This document shows positions 8,207 to 17,215 of a stretch of 64,000 bases of DNA, one piece after another (the stretch's first letter is position 1; every line of letters begins with the position of its first letter). The stretch is from Thalassobaculum sp965228445. Lineage in GTDB: Bacteria > Pseudomonadota > Alphaproteobacteria > Thalassobaculales > Thalassobaculaceae. Position numbers and translations under genes: made by a program. The DNA lies in contig OZ245813.1 in the NCBI GenBank assembly GCA_965228445.1, forward strand, positions 806,001 to 870,000. Direction: 5' to 3'. The notes under the pieces are model-generated. The model was not told where the DNA came from. It searched no databases and saw nothing but the letters and a program-made list of their open reading frames with translations.

Positions 8207-9424
8207 ATGTCCCCCCCTGATCCGTCCCTGTCCGTCTCGTCGCGCCTGGCGCTCGGCTTCTCCTGCGTCGGCCATACCTTCTCGCATCTGCTGATGCTGC
8301 TGTATCCGACCGTCGTCCTGTCGCTCGAAGGCGCCTGGGACATGCGGTTCGGCGAGCTGATCGCGCTGATGCTGGCGGGGCAGATCCTGTTCGGCGCCGC
8401 GGCTGTTCCCGCCGGCTGGCTGGCCGACCGCTGGAGCGCGCCGGGGATGATGGCGCTGTTCTTCCTGGGGACCGGCGGCATGTGCGTCGCCACCGGCTTC
8501 GCCGACGGACCTCTTGCCATGGCGATCGGGCTCGGCGGCATTGGGCTGTTCGCCTCGATTTACCATCCGGTCGGCATCGCCTGGGTGACCCGCGACCCGG
8601 CGACACGCGGCCGCGCGCTCGGCATCAACGGCGTGTTCGGCTCGTTGGGCACGGCGGGCGGCGCGGTCGTCGCCGGCACGCTCGCCGCCGCCTTCGGCTG
8701 GCAATGGGCGTTCTTCGTGCCGGGGGCGGTCTGCGTCCTGGTCGGCATCGCCCTGGTCGTTGCCATCGCGCTCGGGCTGGTCAGGGACAACCGGGCGGTC
8801 CATCACGCGGCGGCCACCGAGGCCAGCCGCGGCGACATGCTGCGCGGCGCGATGGTGCTGATGGTGACCATCGCCCTGTCCGGGCTGATCTATCAGTCGA
8901 CCTCCTTCGCCATGCCCAAGCTGTTCGATCAGCGTCTGGTCGGGATGGTAAGCACCACGGCGGGCGTCGGCCTGCTGGTGTCGCTGATCTACGGCGTCTC
9001 AGCCCTGGCCCAGGTGGTCGGCGGCTGGATGGCCGACCGGTTCGACCTGAAGCGGGTCTATATCACCTGCTGGGCGCTGCAGATCCCGTTCCTGGCGGTC
9101 GCCGCGACCCTGGCGGGGCCGCTGCTGCTGCCGATCGCGGCGATGATGGTGCTGACCAACACGGCCTTCGTGCCGGCCGAGAACAGCCTGTTCGCCCGCT
9201 ACTCGCCGCCGGCCTGGCGGGGGACGGCCTTCGGGGTGAAGTTCCTGGTGTCGCTGGGCGTGTCGGCGATCAGCGTGCCGCTGGTCGGTCAGCTCTACGA
9301 CATGGCGGGCGATTTCGAGCCGCTGCTGGTGCTGCTCGCGCTGTTCGCGGCGGGCGGAGCGATCGCGGGGCTGCTGCTGCCGGCCGCGCGGCGCGCCGAG
9401 CCGGTGGCCCAGCCGGCGGAGTGA
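8207..9424 (+). CDS. MFS transporter (fosmidomycin-resistance-like branch)
   Basis: A 405-residue inner-membrane transporter with about 12 hydrophobic segments in two six-helix halves. The first helix, CVGHTFSHLLMLLYPTVVL, and the loop AGWLADRWSAPGMM are of the major facilitator superfamily. The His-containing first helix resembles the Fsr (fosmidomycin-resistance) branch, but that subfamily call is tentative and the substrate is unknown. The ATG at 8207 has AAAGAGGA eight bases upstream. The gene is followed by tandem palindromic repeats rather than by another gene. Confidence 0.85.
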   Translation: MSPPDPSLSVSSRLALGFSCVGHTFSHLLMLLYPTVVLSLEGAWDMRFGELIALMLAGQILFGAAAVPAGWLADRWSAPGMMALFFLGTGGMCVATGFADGPLAMAIGLGGIGLFASIYHPVGIAWVTRDPATRGRALGINGVFGSLGTAGGAVVAGTLAAAFGWQWAFFVPGAVCVLVGIALVVAIALGLVRDNRAVHHAAATEASRGDMLRGAMVLMVTIALSGLIYQSTSFAMPKLFDQRLVGMVSTTAGVGLLVSLIYGVSALAQVVGGWMADRFDLKRVYITCWALQIPFLAVAATLAGPLLLPIAAMMVLTNTAFVPAENSLFARYSPPAWRGTAFGVKFLVSLGVSAISVPLVGQLYDMAGDFEPLLVLLALFAAGGAIAGLLLPAARRAEPVAQPAE

Positions 9425-9433
9425 CCGGCACCG

Positions 9434-9476
9434 CCCTTCGACATGCGCCCCAAGGGGCGCTGCTCAGGGTGAGGTC
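9434..9476 (+). repeat. Intergenic palindromic repeat, single copy
   Basis: One copy of a family running from CCCTTCGACA to GCTCAGGGTGAGGTC, of the kind common between alphaproteobacterial genes. Other copies lie at 9493-9602, 9720-9832, 29396-29636 and 48182-48294. Confidence 0.85.
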
Positions 9477-9492
9477 GGATGGGAACCGGGCG

Positions 9493-9602
9493 CCCTTCGA
9501 CACGCCCCGTCCTGGGCCGGGGCTGCTCAGGCTGTGGTTTTTCCGTCTTTATTTCTCTCAGACCTCACCCTGAGCAGCGACCAACGGGAGCGTGTCGAAG
9601 GG
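9493..9602. repeat. Inverted pair of palindromic repeats
   Basis: A plus-oriented copy (from 9493) faces a minus-oriented copy (9561-9602) across a short T-rich spacer, so the transcript could fold into a long hairpin. The first copy has a degenerate end after GCTCAGG. Confidence 0.85.
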
Positions 9603-9719
9603 CTTGCCTGGGTTGGGGTTACGAGCCCATCCATCTGCTCGAGATTGTTTCTCGACCAACACACGCCGCGGCCGATGGGCGTAGCGTGACGGGCCCGGGA
9701 GGCCAGTGAGCGAGAGCGG

Positions 9720-9832
9720 CCCTTCGACACGCGCCCGAAGGGACGCTGCTCAGGGTGAGGTCTGAGAGAGAAAAACTACAAAGGAAATCACCCTGAGCAG
9801 CCCCGGCCCAAGGCCGGGGCGTGTCGAAGGGC
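9720..9832. repeat. Inverted pair of palindromic repeats
   Basis: A plus copy (9720-9762) and a minus copy (9788-9832) are separated by an A-rich spacer and end seven bases before trpE. They may act as a bidirectional terminator between the MFS gene and trpE. The 115 bases between this pair and the previous one show nothing else. Confidence 0.85.
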
Positions 9833-9838
9833 GCCGGA

Positions 9839-11344
9839 TCAGCTCCGTCGGGCGGCGAACCTGACGGCTTCTTGCGCCGCGCGGATCAGGGCGCGGGCCT
9901 TGTTCTGGGTTTCCTGCCACTCGGCCTCGGGGTCGCTGTCCGCCACCACGCCGCCGCCGGCCTGAACATGCATGGTGCCGTCCTTCACCAGGGCGGTACG
10001 CAGCGCGATGCAGGTGTCCATGGACGTCGCCGAGAGATACCCGACCGCGCCGGCATAGACGCCGCGCCGCGAGACCTCCAGCTCGTCGATGATCTCCATC
10101 GCCCGCACCTTCGGCGCGCCGGACACCGTGCCCGCCGGGAAGCCGGCGAACAGCGCCTCCAGCACGTCCTTGTCCTCGGCCAGCTCGCCGTCGACATGGC
10201 TGGCGATGTGCATGACGTGGCTGTAGCGCTCGATGGTGAACTGGTCCTTCACCTCGACCGTGCCGATCTTGGCGACCCGGCCGACATCGTTGCGGCCCAG
10301 GTCCAGCAGCATCAGGTGCTCGGCCCGTTCCTTCGGATCGGCCAGCAGCTCCTCGGCCAGCGCGGTGTCCTCCTCCGGCGTCTCGCCGCGCTTGCGGGTG
10401 CCGGCGAGCGGGCGGATGGTCACCACGCCGTCGCGCAACCGCACCAGGATCTCCGGGCTGGAGCCGACGATGGAGTAGGCGCCGAAATCGAAGAAGAACA
10501 GGAACGGCGACGGGTTCAGCCGGCGCAGCGAGCGGTACAGCGCGAAGGGCGGCAGGGTGAAGGGCACCGACATGCGGTGCGACGGCACCACCTGGAAGGC
10601 GTCGCCGGCATTGATGTACTCCACCGTGCGGCGGACCATCTCGTGATACTGCTCGCGCCCGGTATTGGAGACCGGCTCCGGCAGCGCCTCCTCCGGCCCC
10701 GGCCGCTCGCGGCGGTAGGGCAGGGAGCGCTCGAAGTCGGAGACCACGTCGGCCAGCCGCTCGGCCGCCGCCGCATAGGCCGCCCGCGCGCCCATCTCAG
10801 CGTCCGGATAGACCGGGGTGATGATGGTGACCATGTCCTCGATGTTGTCGAACACGCAGACGATGGTCGGCCGCAGCATGATGCCGTCCTGGATGCCGAG
10901 CGTGTCCGGATTGTCGTCCGGAATGTCCTCGAACAGGCGGATGGCGTCGTAGCCCATATAGCCGAACAGGCCGGCGGCCATCGGCGGAACCTCGGGCGGC
11001 AGGTCGATCCGGCTCTCGGCGATCAGCGACCGCAGCGAGGCCAGCGGCGGCTCCGCCAGCGGCTCGAAGGCGTCGGTGTCGATCCGGGCCTGGCGGTTGA
11101 TCTCGGCCTTGTCCTTGTAGAACCGCCAGATCAGGTCCGGCTTCAGGCCGATGATCGAGTAGCGGCCGCGCACCGCGCCGCCCTCGACCGATTCCAGCAG
11201 GAAGGCGTTGGCCCGGCCGTCCGCCAGCTTGAGCATGGCCGAGACCGGCGTCTCCAGGTCGGCGACCAGGGTGGTCCAGACGACCTGCGCGCGCCCGGCC
11301 TCGTACTCGCCGCGGAACGTCTCGAACTCCGGACTGGTGGTCAT
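9839..11344 (-). CDS. trpE: Anthranilate synthase component I
   Basis: TrpE (501 residues) makes anthranilate from chorismate, the first step of tryptophan synthesis. The N-terminal LLESVEGG contains the tryptophan feedback motif LLES. The chorismate-binding C-terminal domain shows SSPEILVRL, RPLAGTRKRG, DLGRNDVGRV and PAGTVSGAPKVRAMEII. The start overlaps the ppiD stop (ATGA), so the two form an operon. A trpG amidotransferase subunit is not encoded in the window downstream; palindromic repeats follow immediately instead. Confidence 0.97.
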   Translation of the reverse strand: MTTSPEFETFRGEYEAGRAQVVWTTLVADLETPVSAMLKLADGRANAFLLESVEGGAVRGRYSIIGLKPDLIWRFYKDKAEINRQARIDTDAFEPLAEPPLASLRSLIAESRIDLPPEVPPMAAGLFGYMGYDAIRLFEDIPDDNPDTLGIQDGIMLRPTIVCVFDNIEDMVTIITPVYPDAEMGARAAYAAAAERLADVVSDFERSLPYRRERPGPEEALPEPVSNTGREQYHEMVRRTVEYINAGDAFQVVPSHRMSVPFTLPPFALYRSLRRLNPSPFLFFFDFGAYSIVGSSPEILVRLRDGVVTIRPLAGTRKRGETPEEDTALAEELLADPKERAEHLMLLDLGRNDVGRVAKIGTVEVKDQFTIERYSHVMHIASHVDGELAEDKDVLEALFAGFPAGTVSGAPKVRAMEIIDELEVSRRGVYAGAVGYLSATSMDTCIALRTALVKDGTMHVQAGGGVVADSDPEAEWQETQNKARALIRAAQEAVRFAARRS

Positions 11345-13233
11345 TGCAGGCCTTCGCTCACGGTGAACAGCTGGCGCACGGCGCCGGGATTGACGGTGAC
11401 CTCGTGGCGGGTCTCCAGGTCGGCGAGCAGCAGCTCGATCAGGTCGTTGGAGACGGCACCGGCGAGCTCGCGGCGCACCTGATCGGCCGGAGCGGCCATG
11501 TCGCCGCCACCCTCGATCACCTCAACCAGCGAGATCACGGCGGCCCCCCGGTCGCTGCTGACCGCGCTGGCGCCGCCCGCCTCCTGCTCGAACAGGGCGC
11601 CCGCGACCGCCGGCGGCCAGCCGGAGGGCAGGGCCTGGCCCCGGCGGGTGATGGCCGGCAGGCGTTCGACCTCGAGGCCATGCTCGGCCGCGGCCTCGGC
11701 CAGCGGGGTCCCCTGGGAGACGGCCGACACGATGGCGTCGGCGATGTCCTCGGCCTGTTCCAGGCGCTGCCCGGTCGTCCAGTCGGCGATCACCGCCGGA
11801 CGGATCTGATCCAGCTCGGGGATCCGCGGCGGCTCCACCCCGTCGACCCGCAGGATGAAGTAGGTGCCGTCCCGGCTCTCGGTCAGCACGCTCTGGGTAC
11901 CGGTCTCGGTCTCGAAGGCGGTCTCCAGGAACGGGTCGCCGGGCAGGGTGGTGACGATCCCGCCGGCCGGCTGGCTGCCGTCGCGGGCGACGAACGGGAT
12001 CTGATTCAGCGGAATGTTAAGCGTCTGGGCGGCCTCCTCCAGGGTCGAGCCGCCGGCCAGCGCGTCCTCGAGCGCGTTGGAACGCTCGAACACCTCGTCA
12101 TAGGCGCGTTCCAGGGCGACCTCGCGCTGCAGCTCGTCGCGCACGTCCTCGAAGGTGGCCGGCGCGCTGATCTCGGCCTCGCGGATGCGGAACAGGTGCC
12201 AGCCGAACGGGCTCTCCACCGGCTCGGCGACGGTGCCGGGCTCGGTGACGGCGAAGACGGCCTCGGCCGTGCCCTCGGGCAGGTCGTCGCGGCCGACCTT
12301 GCCGAAGTCCTGCTCGGCCGCACTCATGCCGGTGAGGTCCTCGACCACGGCGGCGAAGTCCTCGCCGGCCTGGATCCGGTCGTAGGCGGCGCGGGCCTCG
12401 GCCTCCTCCGTGAACAGGGCCTGGTCGACCGTGCGCGATCCGCGGGTGCTGAAGCTGTCTCGGCGCTCCTCGAACAGGGTGCGCAGTTCGTCCTCGGGGA
12501 TCTCGATGCCCTCGGCCAGCGACTGCGGCGAGACGCCGATCCAGCTGATGCCGCGATACTCCGGCGTCTCGTAATCCTGCTTGTTCTCGTCGTAATAGGC
12601 GCTCAGCGTCGCCTCATCCGGCTGCTCCGGGGCGGGCAGCGCGGCGGCGTCGATGCGCACGGCGGCGGCGATGCGGCGCTCCTCGCGGTACTGGTGCAGG
12701 GTCTTGACCAGCGCGTCCGGCACGGTCGTCTCGCTGCCGGCGGCGACCGCGCCGATCAGCTGGTTGCGGGCCAGGTCGCGGCGGGCGCGGGAGACGAACT
12801 CCGCCTCGCTCCAACCGTTGGAAGCCAGGAAGGTCTGATAGGCGGTGCGGTCGAACTGGCCCAGGCTGTCGCGGAACTGCCGATGGATCAGGTCCACGAT
12901 CTGGGCGTCGCTGGCCGACAGGCCGAGCCGGTTTGTGGCCACGACCATGAGGCTCTGCACCGTCAGGTTCTGCAGGGTCTGGTCCAGCAGACCGAGCTGG
13001 ATCGCCTGGTCCACGGTGATCGGAATGCCGAGCCGCCGACGCGACCGGTCGAACTCCTCCGCCGCCTCGACCGCGGTGACGCGTACGTCGCCATCGACCT
13101 CGACCGCGGCGCGGCCCGCCGGGCTGCCGAAGATCGTGTCGCCGATCCCCCAGATCGCGAAGCTGGCGATCAGAAGAACGAACAGGATCTTCACGAAGAT
13201 GGAGGTGACCTTGGAGCGGATAAACTGAAGCAT
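11341..13233 (-). CDS. ppiD: Periplasmic SurA/PpiD-type peptidyl-prolyl isomerase
   Basis: A membrane-anchored periplasmic folding factor. One N-terminal membrane helix (IFVKILFVLLIASFAIWGIGD) is followed by a SurA-N-like helical region (residues about 40-190), a parvulin domain around residues 240-350 (GEDFAAVVEDLTG, FGKVGRDDLPEG, SPFGWHLFRI) and a C-terminal extension. At 630 residues it has the usual PpiD length. The ATG at 13233 puts the membrane helix at the N-terminus; upstream in-frame sequence is not protein-like. It leads an operon with trpE and is divergent from tpiA, a common alphaproteobacterial arrangement. Confidence 0.9.
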   Translation of the reverse strand: MLQFIRSKVTSIFVKILFVLLIASFAIWGIGDTIFGSPAGRAAVEVDGDVRVTAVEAAEEFDRSRRRLGIPITVDQAIQLGLLDQTLQNLTVQSLMVVATNRLGLSASDAQIVDLIHRQFRDSLGQFDRTAYQTFLASNGWSEAEFVSRARRDLARNQLIGAVAAGSETTVPDALVKTLHQYREERRIAAAVRIDAAALPAPEQPDEATLSAYYDENKQDYETPEYRGISWIGVSPQSLAEGIEIPEDELRTLFEERRDSFSTRGSRTVDQALFTEEAEARAAYDRIQAGEDFAAVVEDLTGMSAAEQDFGKVGRDDLPEGTAEAVFAVTEPGTVAEPVESPFGWHLFRIREAEISAPATFEDVRDELQREVALERAYDEVFERSNALEDALAGGSTLEEAAQTLNIPLNQIPFVARDGSQPAGGIVTTLPGDPFLETAFETETGTQSVLTESRDGTYFILRVDGVEPPRIPELDQIRPAVIADWTTGQRLEQAEDIADAIVSAVSQGTPLAEAAAEHGLEVERLPAITRRGQALPSGWPPAVAGALFEQEAGGASAVSSDRGAAVISLVEVIEGGGDMAAPADQVRRELAGAVSNDLIELLLADLETRHEVTVNPGAVRQLFTVSEGLQ

Positions 13234-13281
13234 GATCGGGCGGCCTGATGCAGCGGGTCGCGGATGGTCGTTCGGATCAGG

Positions 13282-13311
13282 GTTGTAGGCTTCGTCCGCC
13301 TGCAAACGCAA
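13282..13311 (-). promoter_or_regulatory. Predicted promoter of ppiD-trpE
   Basis: Read on the minus strand, TTGCGT (13311-13306) and TACAAC (13287-13282) are 18 bases apart, about 50 bases before the ppiD start. Pattern match only. Confidence 0.4.
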
Positions 13312-13429
13312 GGCTTGGGGCAGGGGCAGGCCTTAGTGTAAGGGGCAGGCGGGTGGCGGCGGCACTTGCCCCGTGCTAGAGCGTCCCCACGTTTCAAAGC
13401 ACCCAGTGATGACCAAGGAGGGTTTCGCC

Positions 13430-14173
13430 GTGGCTCCACGCGCGCTGATCGCCGGCAATTGGAAGATGAACATGGACCGCGTCTCCAGCGAGGTGCTGGC
13501 GGCGGCCCTGTCCCAGAAGGTCGGCTCCGTGGCGGTCGAGCTCGCGGTCTGTCCGCCTGCCGTCTATCTGTCCCCGGTCAGCGTGGTGCTCGGCTCCAGC
13601 GGTGTCGCGCTCGGCGGTCAGGACTGCCACACCGCGGAGAGCGGCGCCCATACCGGAGACGTCTCGCCGGAGATGCTGGCCGATCTCGGCTGCACCTATG
13701 TCATAGTCGGCCATTCCGAGCGCCGGGCCGATCACGGAGAGGACGACGCCACGGTTCGGGCCAAGGCAGAAGCCGCCCGGCGTGCCGGACTGGTGCCGAT
13801 CGTCTGCGTCGGCGAGACCGAGGCCGAACGCGACGCCGGCAAGGCGCTGGAGGTCGTGGAGAGCCAGGTGCGCGGCTCCGTGCCCGAGGGCCTCGACGGC
13901 AAGACGCTGGTCATCGCCTACGAGCCGGTCTGGGCGATCGGCACCGGCCGCACCCCGACCGCCGACGATGTGGCGGCCGTCCACGCCCATATCCGTACAG
14001 TTCTGGGCGACATCTGCGGCGACGCCGCCAATGTCCGGCTGCTCTACGGTGGGTCGGTGAAGCCGGGCAACGCCAAGGAGCTGATGGCGGTGGCGAACGT
14101 GAACGGCGCCCTGGTCGGCGGCGCGTCGCTCAAGGCGGAGGACTTCCTCGGGATCGCCAAGGCGACGCCGTGA
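13430..14173 (+). CDS. tpiA: Triosephosphate isomerase
   Basis: TpiA interconverts dihydroxyacetone phosphate and glyceraldehyde 3-phosphate in glycolysis and gluconeogenesis. Catalytic elements are present in order: NWKMN (Asn/Lys), VIVGHSERR (electrophilic His), VIAYEPVWAIGTG (catalytic Glu) and the phosphate-binding LLYGGSVKP. The start is the GTG at 13430: AAGGAGGG (13415-13422) lies seven bases upstream, and the protein then begins VAPRALIAGNWKMN at the normal distance from the active-site Lys. This gives 247 residues. Upstream in-frame ATG codons would add a non-family leader. Confidence 0.96.
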   Translation: MAPRALIAGNWKMNMDRVSSEVLAAALSQKVGSVAVELAVCPPAVYLSPVSVVLGSSGVALGGQDCHTAESGAHTGDVSPEMLADLGCTYVIVGHSERRADHGEDDATVRAKAEAARRAGLVPIVCVGETEAERDAGKALEVVESQVRGSVPEGLDGKTLVIAYEPVWAIGTGRTPTADDVAAVHAHIRTVLGDICGDAANVRLLYGGSVKPGNAKELMAVANVNGALVGGASLKAEDFLGIAKATP

Positions 14174-14260
14174 CCGGGCTTCTGAGATAAACGCACGACA
14201 GACTGGCCAACGGGCGCCGGAACCGTTACAACCCGCGCCGACCGAAGACCGGGGTTCGAC

Positions 14261-14584
14261 ATGGCACTGATCATTCTCACCGTACATCTCATGATCGCGC
14301 TGGCGCTGATCGTCACCGTCCTGCTGCAGCGCAGCGAGGGCGGCGGCCTGGGCATCGGCGGCGGCGGTGGTGGCGGTGGCGGCCTCGGGTCCTTCATGTC
14401 GGCGCGCGGTACCGCGAACCTGCTGACGCGGACCACGGCGATTCTGGCCGCCTGCTTCATGGCCACCAGCCTCACGCTGGCGATTCTCGCCTCGCAGACC
14501 AAGTCCACGTCCATCGTCGACCAGGCTCCGGCCGTCGAAACCCCTGTGGAGCCGTCGGCCCCGGCCGCACCCCTCTCGCAGTAA
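14261..14584 (+). CDS. secG: Preprotein translocase subunit SecG
   Basis: SecG is the small subunit of the SecYEG protein-export channel. The 107-residue protein has two membrane helices (residues 3-21 and about 61-80) joined by the family loop: LLQRSEGGGLG and a poly-Gly run, then ARGTANLLTRTTAILA. The C-terminus is Ala/Pro-rich. The gene lies between tpiA and pyrG, as in many proteobacteria. Confidence 0.95.
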   Translation: MALIILTVHLMIALALIVTVLLQRSEGGGLGIGGGGGGGGGLGSFMSARGTANLLTRTTAILAACFMATSLTLAILASQTKSTSIVDQAPAVETPVEPSAPAAPLSQ

Positions 14585-14595
14585 CATTCTGATTC

Positions 14596-14612
14596 GGCGG
14601 GATTTTCCCGCC
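14596..14612 (+). terminator. Short hairpin after secG
   Basis: GGCGGG and CCCGCC pair around an ATTTT loop 11 bases after the secG stop. No T-run follows, so termination is uncertain; it may instead attenuate read-through into pyrG. Confidence 0.35.
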
Positions 14613-14696
14613 CGTTCTCGACCGGCACCGCATTCGTGGCGCCGGATGGCCACAACGTGTGCTTGGATCGCACCCGATGATGTATAAGGAACGCCC

Positions 14697-16331
14697 ATGA
14701 CGCGGTTTATCTTCATTACCGGCGGCGTGGTCTCCTCTCTTGGAAAAGGTCTCGCCTCTGCCGCCCTGGGCGCGCTGCTCCAAGCGCGCGGCTATAAAGT
14801 CCGGCTGCGCAAGCTGGACCCCTATCTGAACGTGGATCCGGGCACCATGAGCCCGTATCAGCACGGCGAGGTCTACGTCACCGATGACGGTGCGGAGACC
14901 GATCTCGATCTCGGCCACTACGAGCGCTTCACCGGCGTCTCCGCCCGCAAGAGCGACAACGTGACCACCGGCCAGATCTATATGGACGTGATCACGCGGG
15001 AGCGGCGCGGCGACTATCTCGGCGCCACGATCCAGGTCATCCCGCACGTCACCGACGCCATCAAGGAATTCGCCAAAGGCGACATCGCGGACGAGGATTT
15101 CGTCCTGTGCGAGATCGGCGGCACGGTCGGCGATATCGAGGGCCTGCCGTTCCTGGAGGCGATTCGCCAGCTCGGCAACGAACTCGGCCACGAGCGGTCG
15201 CTGTTCCTGCACCTGACCCTGGTGCCCTTCATCCCGTCGGCCGGCGAGCTGAAGACCAAGCCGACCCAGCACTCGGTGAAGGAACTGCAGAGCGTGGGTA
15301 TCCAGCCGGACATCTTGCTGTGCCGCTGCGACCGGGAGATCCCGAGCGACCAGCGCCGCAAGATCGGCCAGTTCTGCAACATCCGTCCGGAAGCGGTGAT
15401 CCCGGCGCTGGACGCCTCGTCGATCTACGAGGTGCCGCTGCGCTACCATGAGGACGGACTGGACACCGAGGTGCTCCGCCATTTCGGCCTGCTGCAGGAC
15501 GAGAGCGAGCCGAATCTGGAGCGCTGGACCGGCATCATGGACCGGGTCGACAACCCGGAAGGCCACGTCAAGATCGCCGTGGTCGGCAAGTACACCAGCC
15601 TGCTGGACAGCTACAAGTCGCTGGCCGAGGCGCTGACCCATGGCGGCATCGCAAACAATGTGAAGGTCGAGCTCGACTGGATCGACAGCGAGATCTTCGA
15701 GACCGAGAGCGAAGCGGTCATGCGCCTGGAGGATGTCCACGGCATCCTGGTGCCGGGCGGCTTCGGCGAGCGCGGCTCGGAGGGCAAGATCGCGGCGGTG
15801 ACCTTCGCACGCGAACGCAGGATCCCGTATTTCGGCATCTGCTTCGGCATGCAGATGGCCTGCATCGAGGCGGCGCGCTCCGGCGGCGGGGTTCCGAACG
15901 CCGGCTCCACCGAGTTCGGTCCCTGCGATGAGCCGGTCGTCGGCCTGCTCACCGAATGGACCCGGGGCAACGTCACAGAGACCCGCGATTCGGACAGCGA
16001 CTACGGCGGCACCATGCGGCTCGGCGCCTACGAGTGCCGGCTGGAGGAGGGCAGCCGGGTGCACGACATCTACGGCGACGGCCTGATCCACGAACGCCAC
16101 CGGCACCGCTACGAGGTGAACATCAACTACAAGCCGGCGCTCGAGCAGGCCGGGCTGCGCTTCGCCGGCATGTCGCCGGACGGCGTGCTGCCGGAGATCA
16201 TCGAGCGGCCGGACCATCCGTGGTTCGTCGGCGTGCAGTTCCACCCGGAATTGAAGTCCAAGCCGTTCGACCCACATCCGCTGTTCACCAGCTTCATCGC
16301 CGCGGCGGTGGAGCAGTCGCGTCTGGTCTGA
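14697..16331 (+). CDS. pyrG: CTP synthase
   Basis: PyrG aminates UTP to CTP using glutamine. The 544-residue protein has the N-terminal synthetase domain (FITGGVVSSLGKG at the start, DPYLNVDPGTMSPYQHGEV, then FIPSAGELKTKPTQHSVKEL) and a C-terminal class I glutamine amidotransferase domain with the Cys nucleophile in FGICFGMQMACIE and the His/Glu pair in GVQFHPELKSKP. AAGGA precedes the ATG at 14697. kdsA follows after 20 bases. Confidence 0.98.
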   Translation: MTRFIFITGGVVSSLGKGLASAALGALLQARGYKVRLRKLDPYLNVDPGTMSPYQHGEVYVTDDGAETDLDLGHYERFTGVSARKSDNVTTGQIYMDVITRERRGDYLGATIQVIPHVTDAIKEFAKGDIADEDFVLCEIGGTVGDIEGLPFLEAIRQLGNELGHERSLFLHLTLVPFIPSAGELKTKPTQHSVKELQSVGIQPDILLCRCDREIPSDQRRKIGQFCNIRPEAVIPALDASSIYEVPLRYHEDGLDTEVLRHFGLLQDESEPNLERWTGIMDRVDNPEGHVKIAVVGKYTSLLDSYKSLAEALTHGGIANNVKVELDWIDSEIFETESEAVMRLEDVHGILVPGGFGERGSEGKIAAVTFARERRIPYFGICFGMQMACIEAARSGGGVPNAGSTEFGPCDEPVVGLLTEWTRGNVTETRDSDSDYGGTMRLGAYECRLEEGSRVHDIYGDGLIHERHRHRYEVNINYKPALEQAGLRFAGMSPDGVLPEIIERPDHPWFVGVQFHPELKSKPFDPHPLFTSFIAAAVEQSRLV

Positions 16332-16351
16332 TCCAGCAAAGGGCTGATCCC

Positions 16352-17197
16352 ATGGTTGCCTCCCGCACCGTTCGCATCGGCGACCTCGCCGTCGCCAACG
16401 ACCGTCCGTTCACCCTGATCGCCGGTCCGTGCCAGATCGAAAGCCGGGAGCACGTGCTGGAGATCGCCGAGGAGCTGGTGAAGGTCTGCGCGGCGGCCGA
16501 CGTCCCGCTGATCTTCAAGTCGTCCTACGACAAGGCCAACCGGACCAGCCTCAACGCCGGCCGCGGCGTCGGCATCGATCAGGGTCTGTCGATCCTGGCC
16601 GAGGTGCGCGAGAAGTTCGGCTGCCCGGTGCTGACCGACGTGCACGAGCCGCCGCAATGCGCGATCGCCGCCGAGGCGGTCGACGTGCTGCAGATCCCGG
16701 CCTTCCTGTGCCGCCAGACCGACCTGGTGGTCGCCGCCGGCGAAACCGGCAAGGCGGTGAACGTCAAGAAGGGGCAGTTCCTCGCTCCTTGGGACGTGGC
16801 CAACATCGCCGCCAAGGTGGTCGCCACCGGCAACCAGAACATCCTGCTGACCGACCGGGGCACCAGCTTCGGCTACAACACCCTGGTCTCCGACATGCGC
16901 GGCCTGCCGGAAATGGCCCGCGACGGCTATCCGGTGGTGATGGACGCCACGCATTCGGTGCAGCAGCCGGGCGGCAAGGGTGGTTCGACCGGCGGCCAGC
17001 GCGAGTTCGTGCCGGTGATCGCCCGCGCGGCCCTGGCGGTCGGCATCGCGGCTCTCTTCATGGAATGCCACCCGGACCCGGACAGCGCCCCGTCCGACGG
17101 CCCGAACATGGTGCCGCTCGATCAGGTCGGCGGCCTGTTGGCGACCTTCAAAGCCTTCGATAGCATTGCCAAAGCGAATCCGATCACGCTCGGTTAA
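16352..17197 (+). CDS. kdsA: 3-deoxy-8-phosphooctulonate (KDO 8-P) synthase
   Basis: KdsA condenses arabinose 5-phosphate with PEP to make KDO 8-phosphate for the LPS inner core. Family motifs include LIAGPCQIESREH, FKSSYDKANRTS, LTDVHEPPQC, FLCRQTDLVVAAGETGKAVN and DATHSVQQPGG. The 281-residue length is normal. The ATG at 16352 gives the correct N-terminus; sequence in frame further upstream lies inside pyrG. Its presence indicates KDO-containing LPS. Confidence 0.97.
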   Translation: MVASRTVRIGDLAVANDRPFTLIAGPCQIESREHVLEIAEELVKVCAAADVPLIFKSSYDKANRTSLNAGRGVGIDQGLSILAEVREKFGCPVLTDVHEPPQCAIAAEAVDVLQIPAFLCRQTDLVVAAGETGKAVNVKKGQFLAPWDVANIAAKVVATGNQNILLTDRGTSFGYNTLVSDMRGLPEMARDGYPVVMDATHSVQQPGGKGGSTGGQREFVPVIARAALAVGIAALFMECHPDPDSAPSDGPNMVPLDQVGGLLATFKAFDSIAKANPITLG

Positions 17198-17215
17198 GGG
17201 CCGACAAGGAGCGTC

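Noticed and set aside
9434..9832. A CRISPR array
   Set aside because: The repeats are palindromic, in both orientations, irregularly spaced and also found at other loci, without cas genes or uniform spacers.
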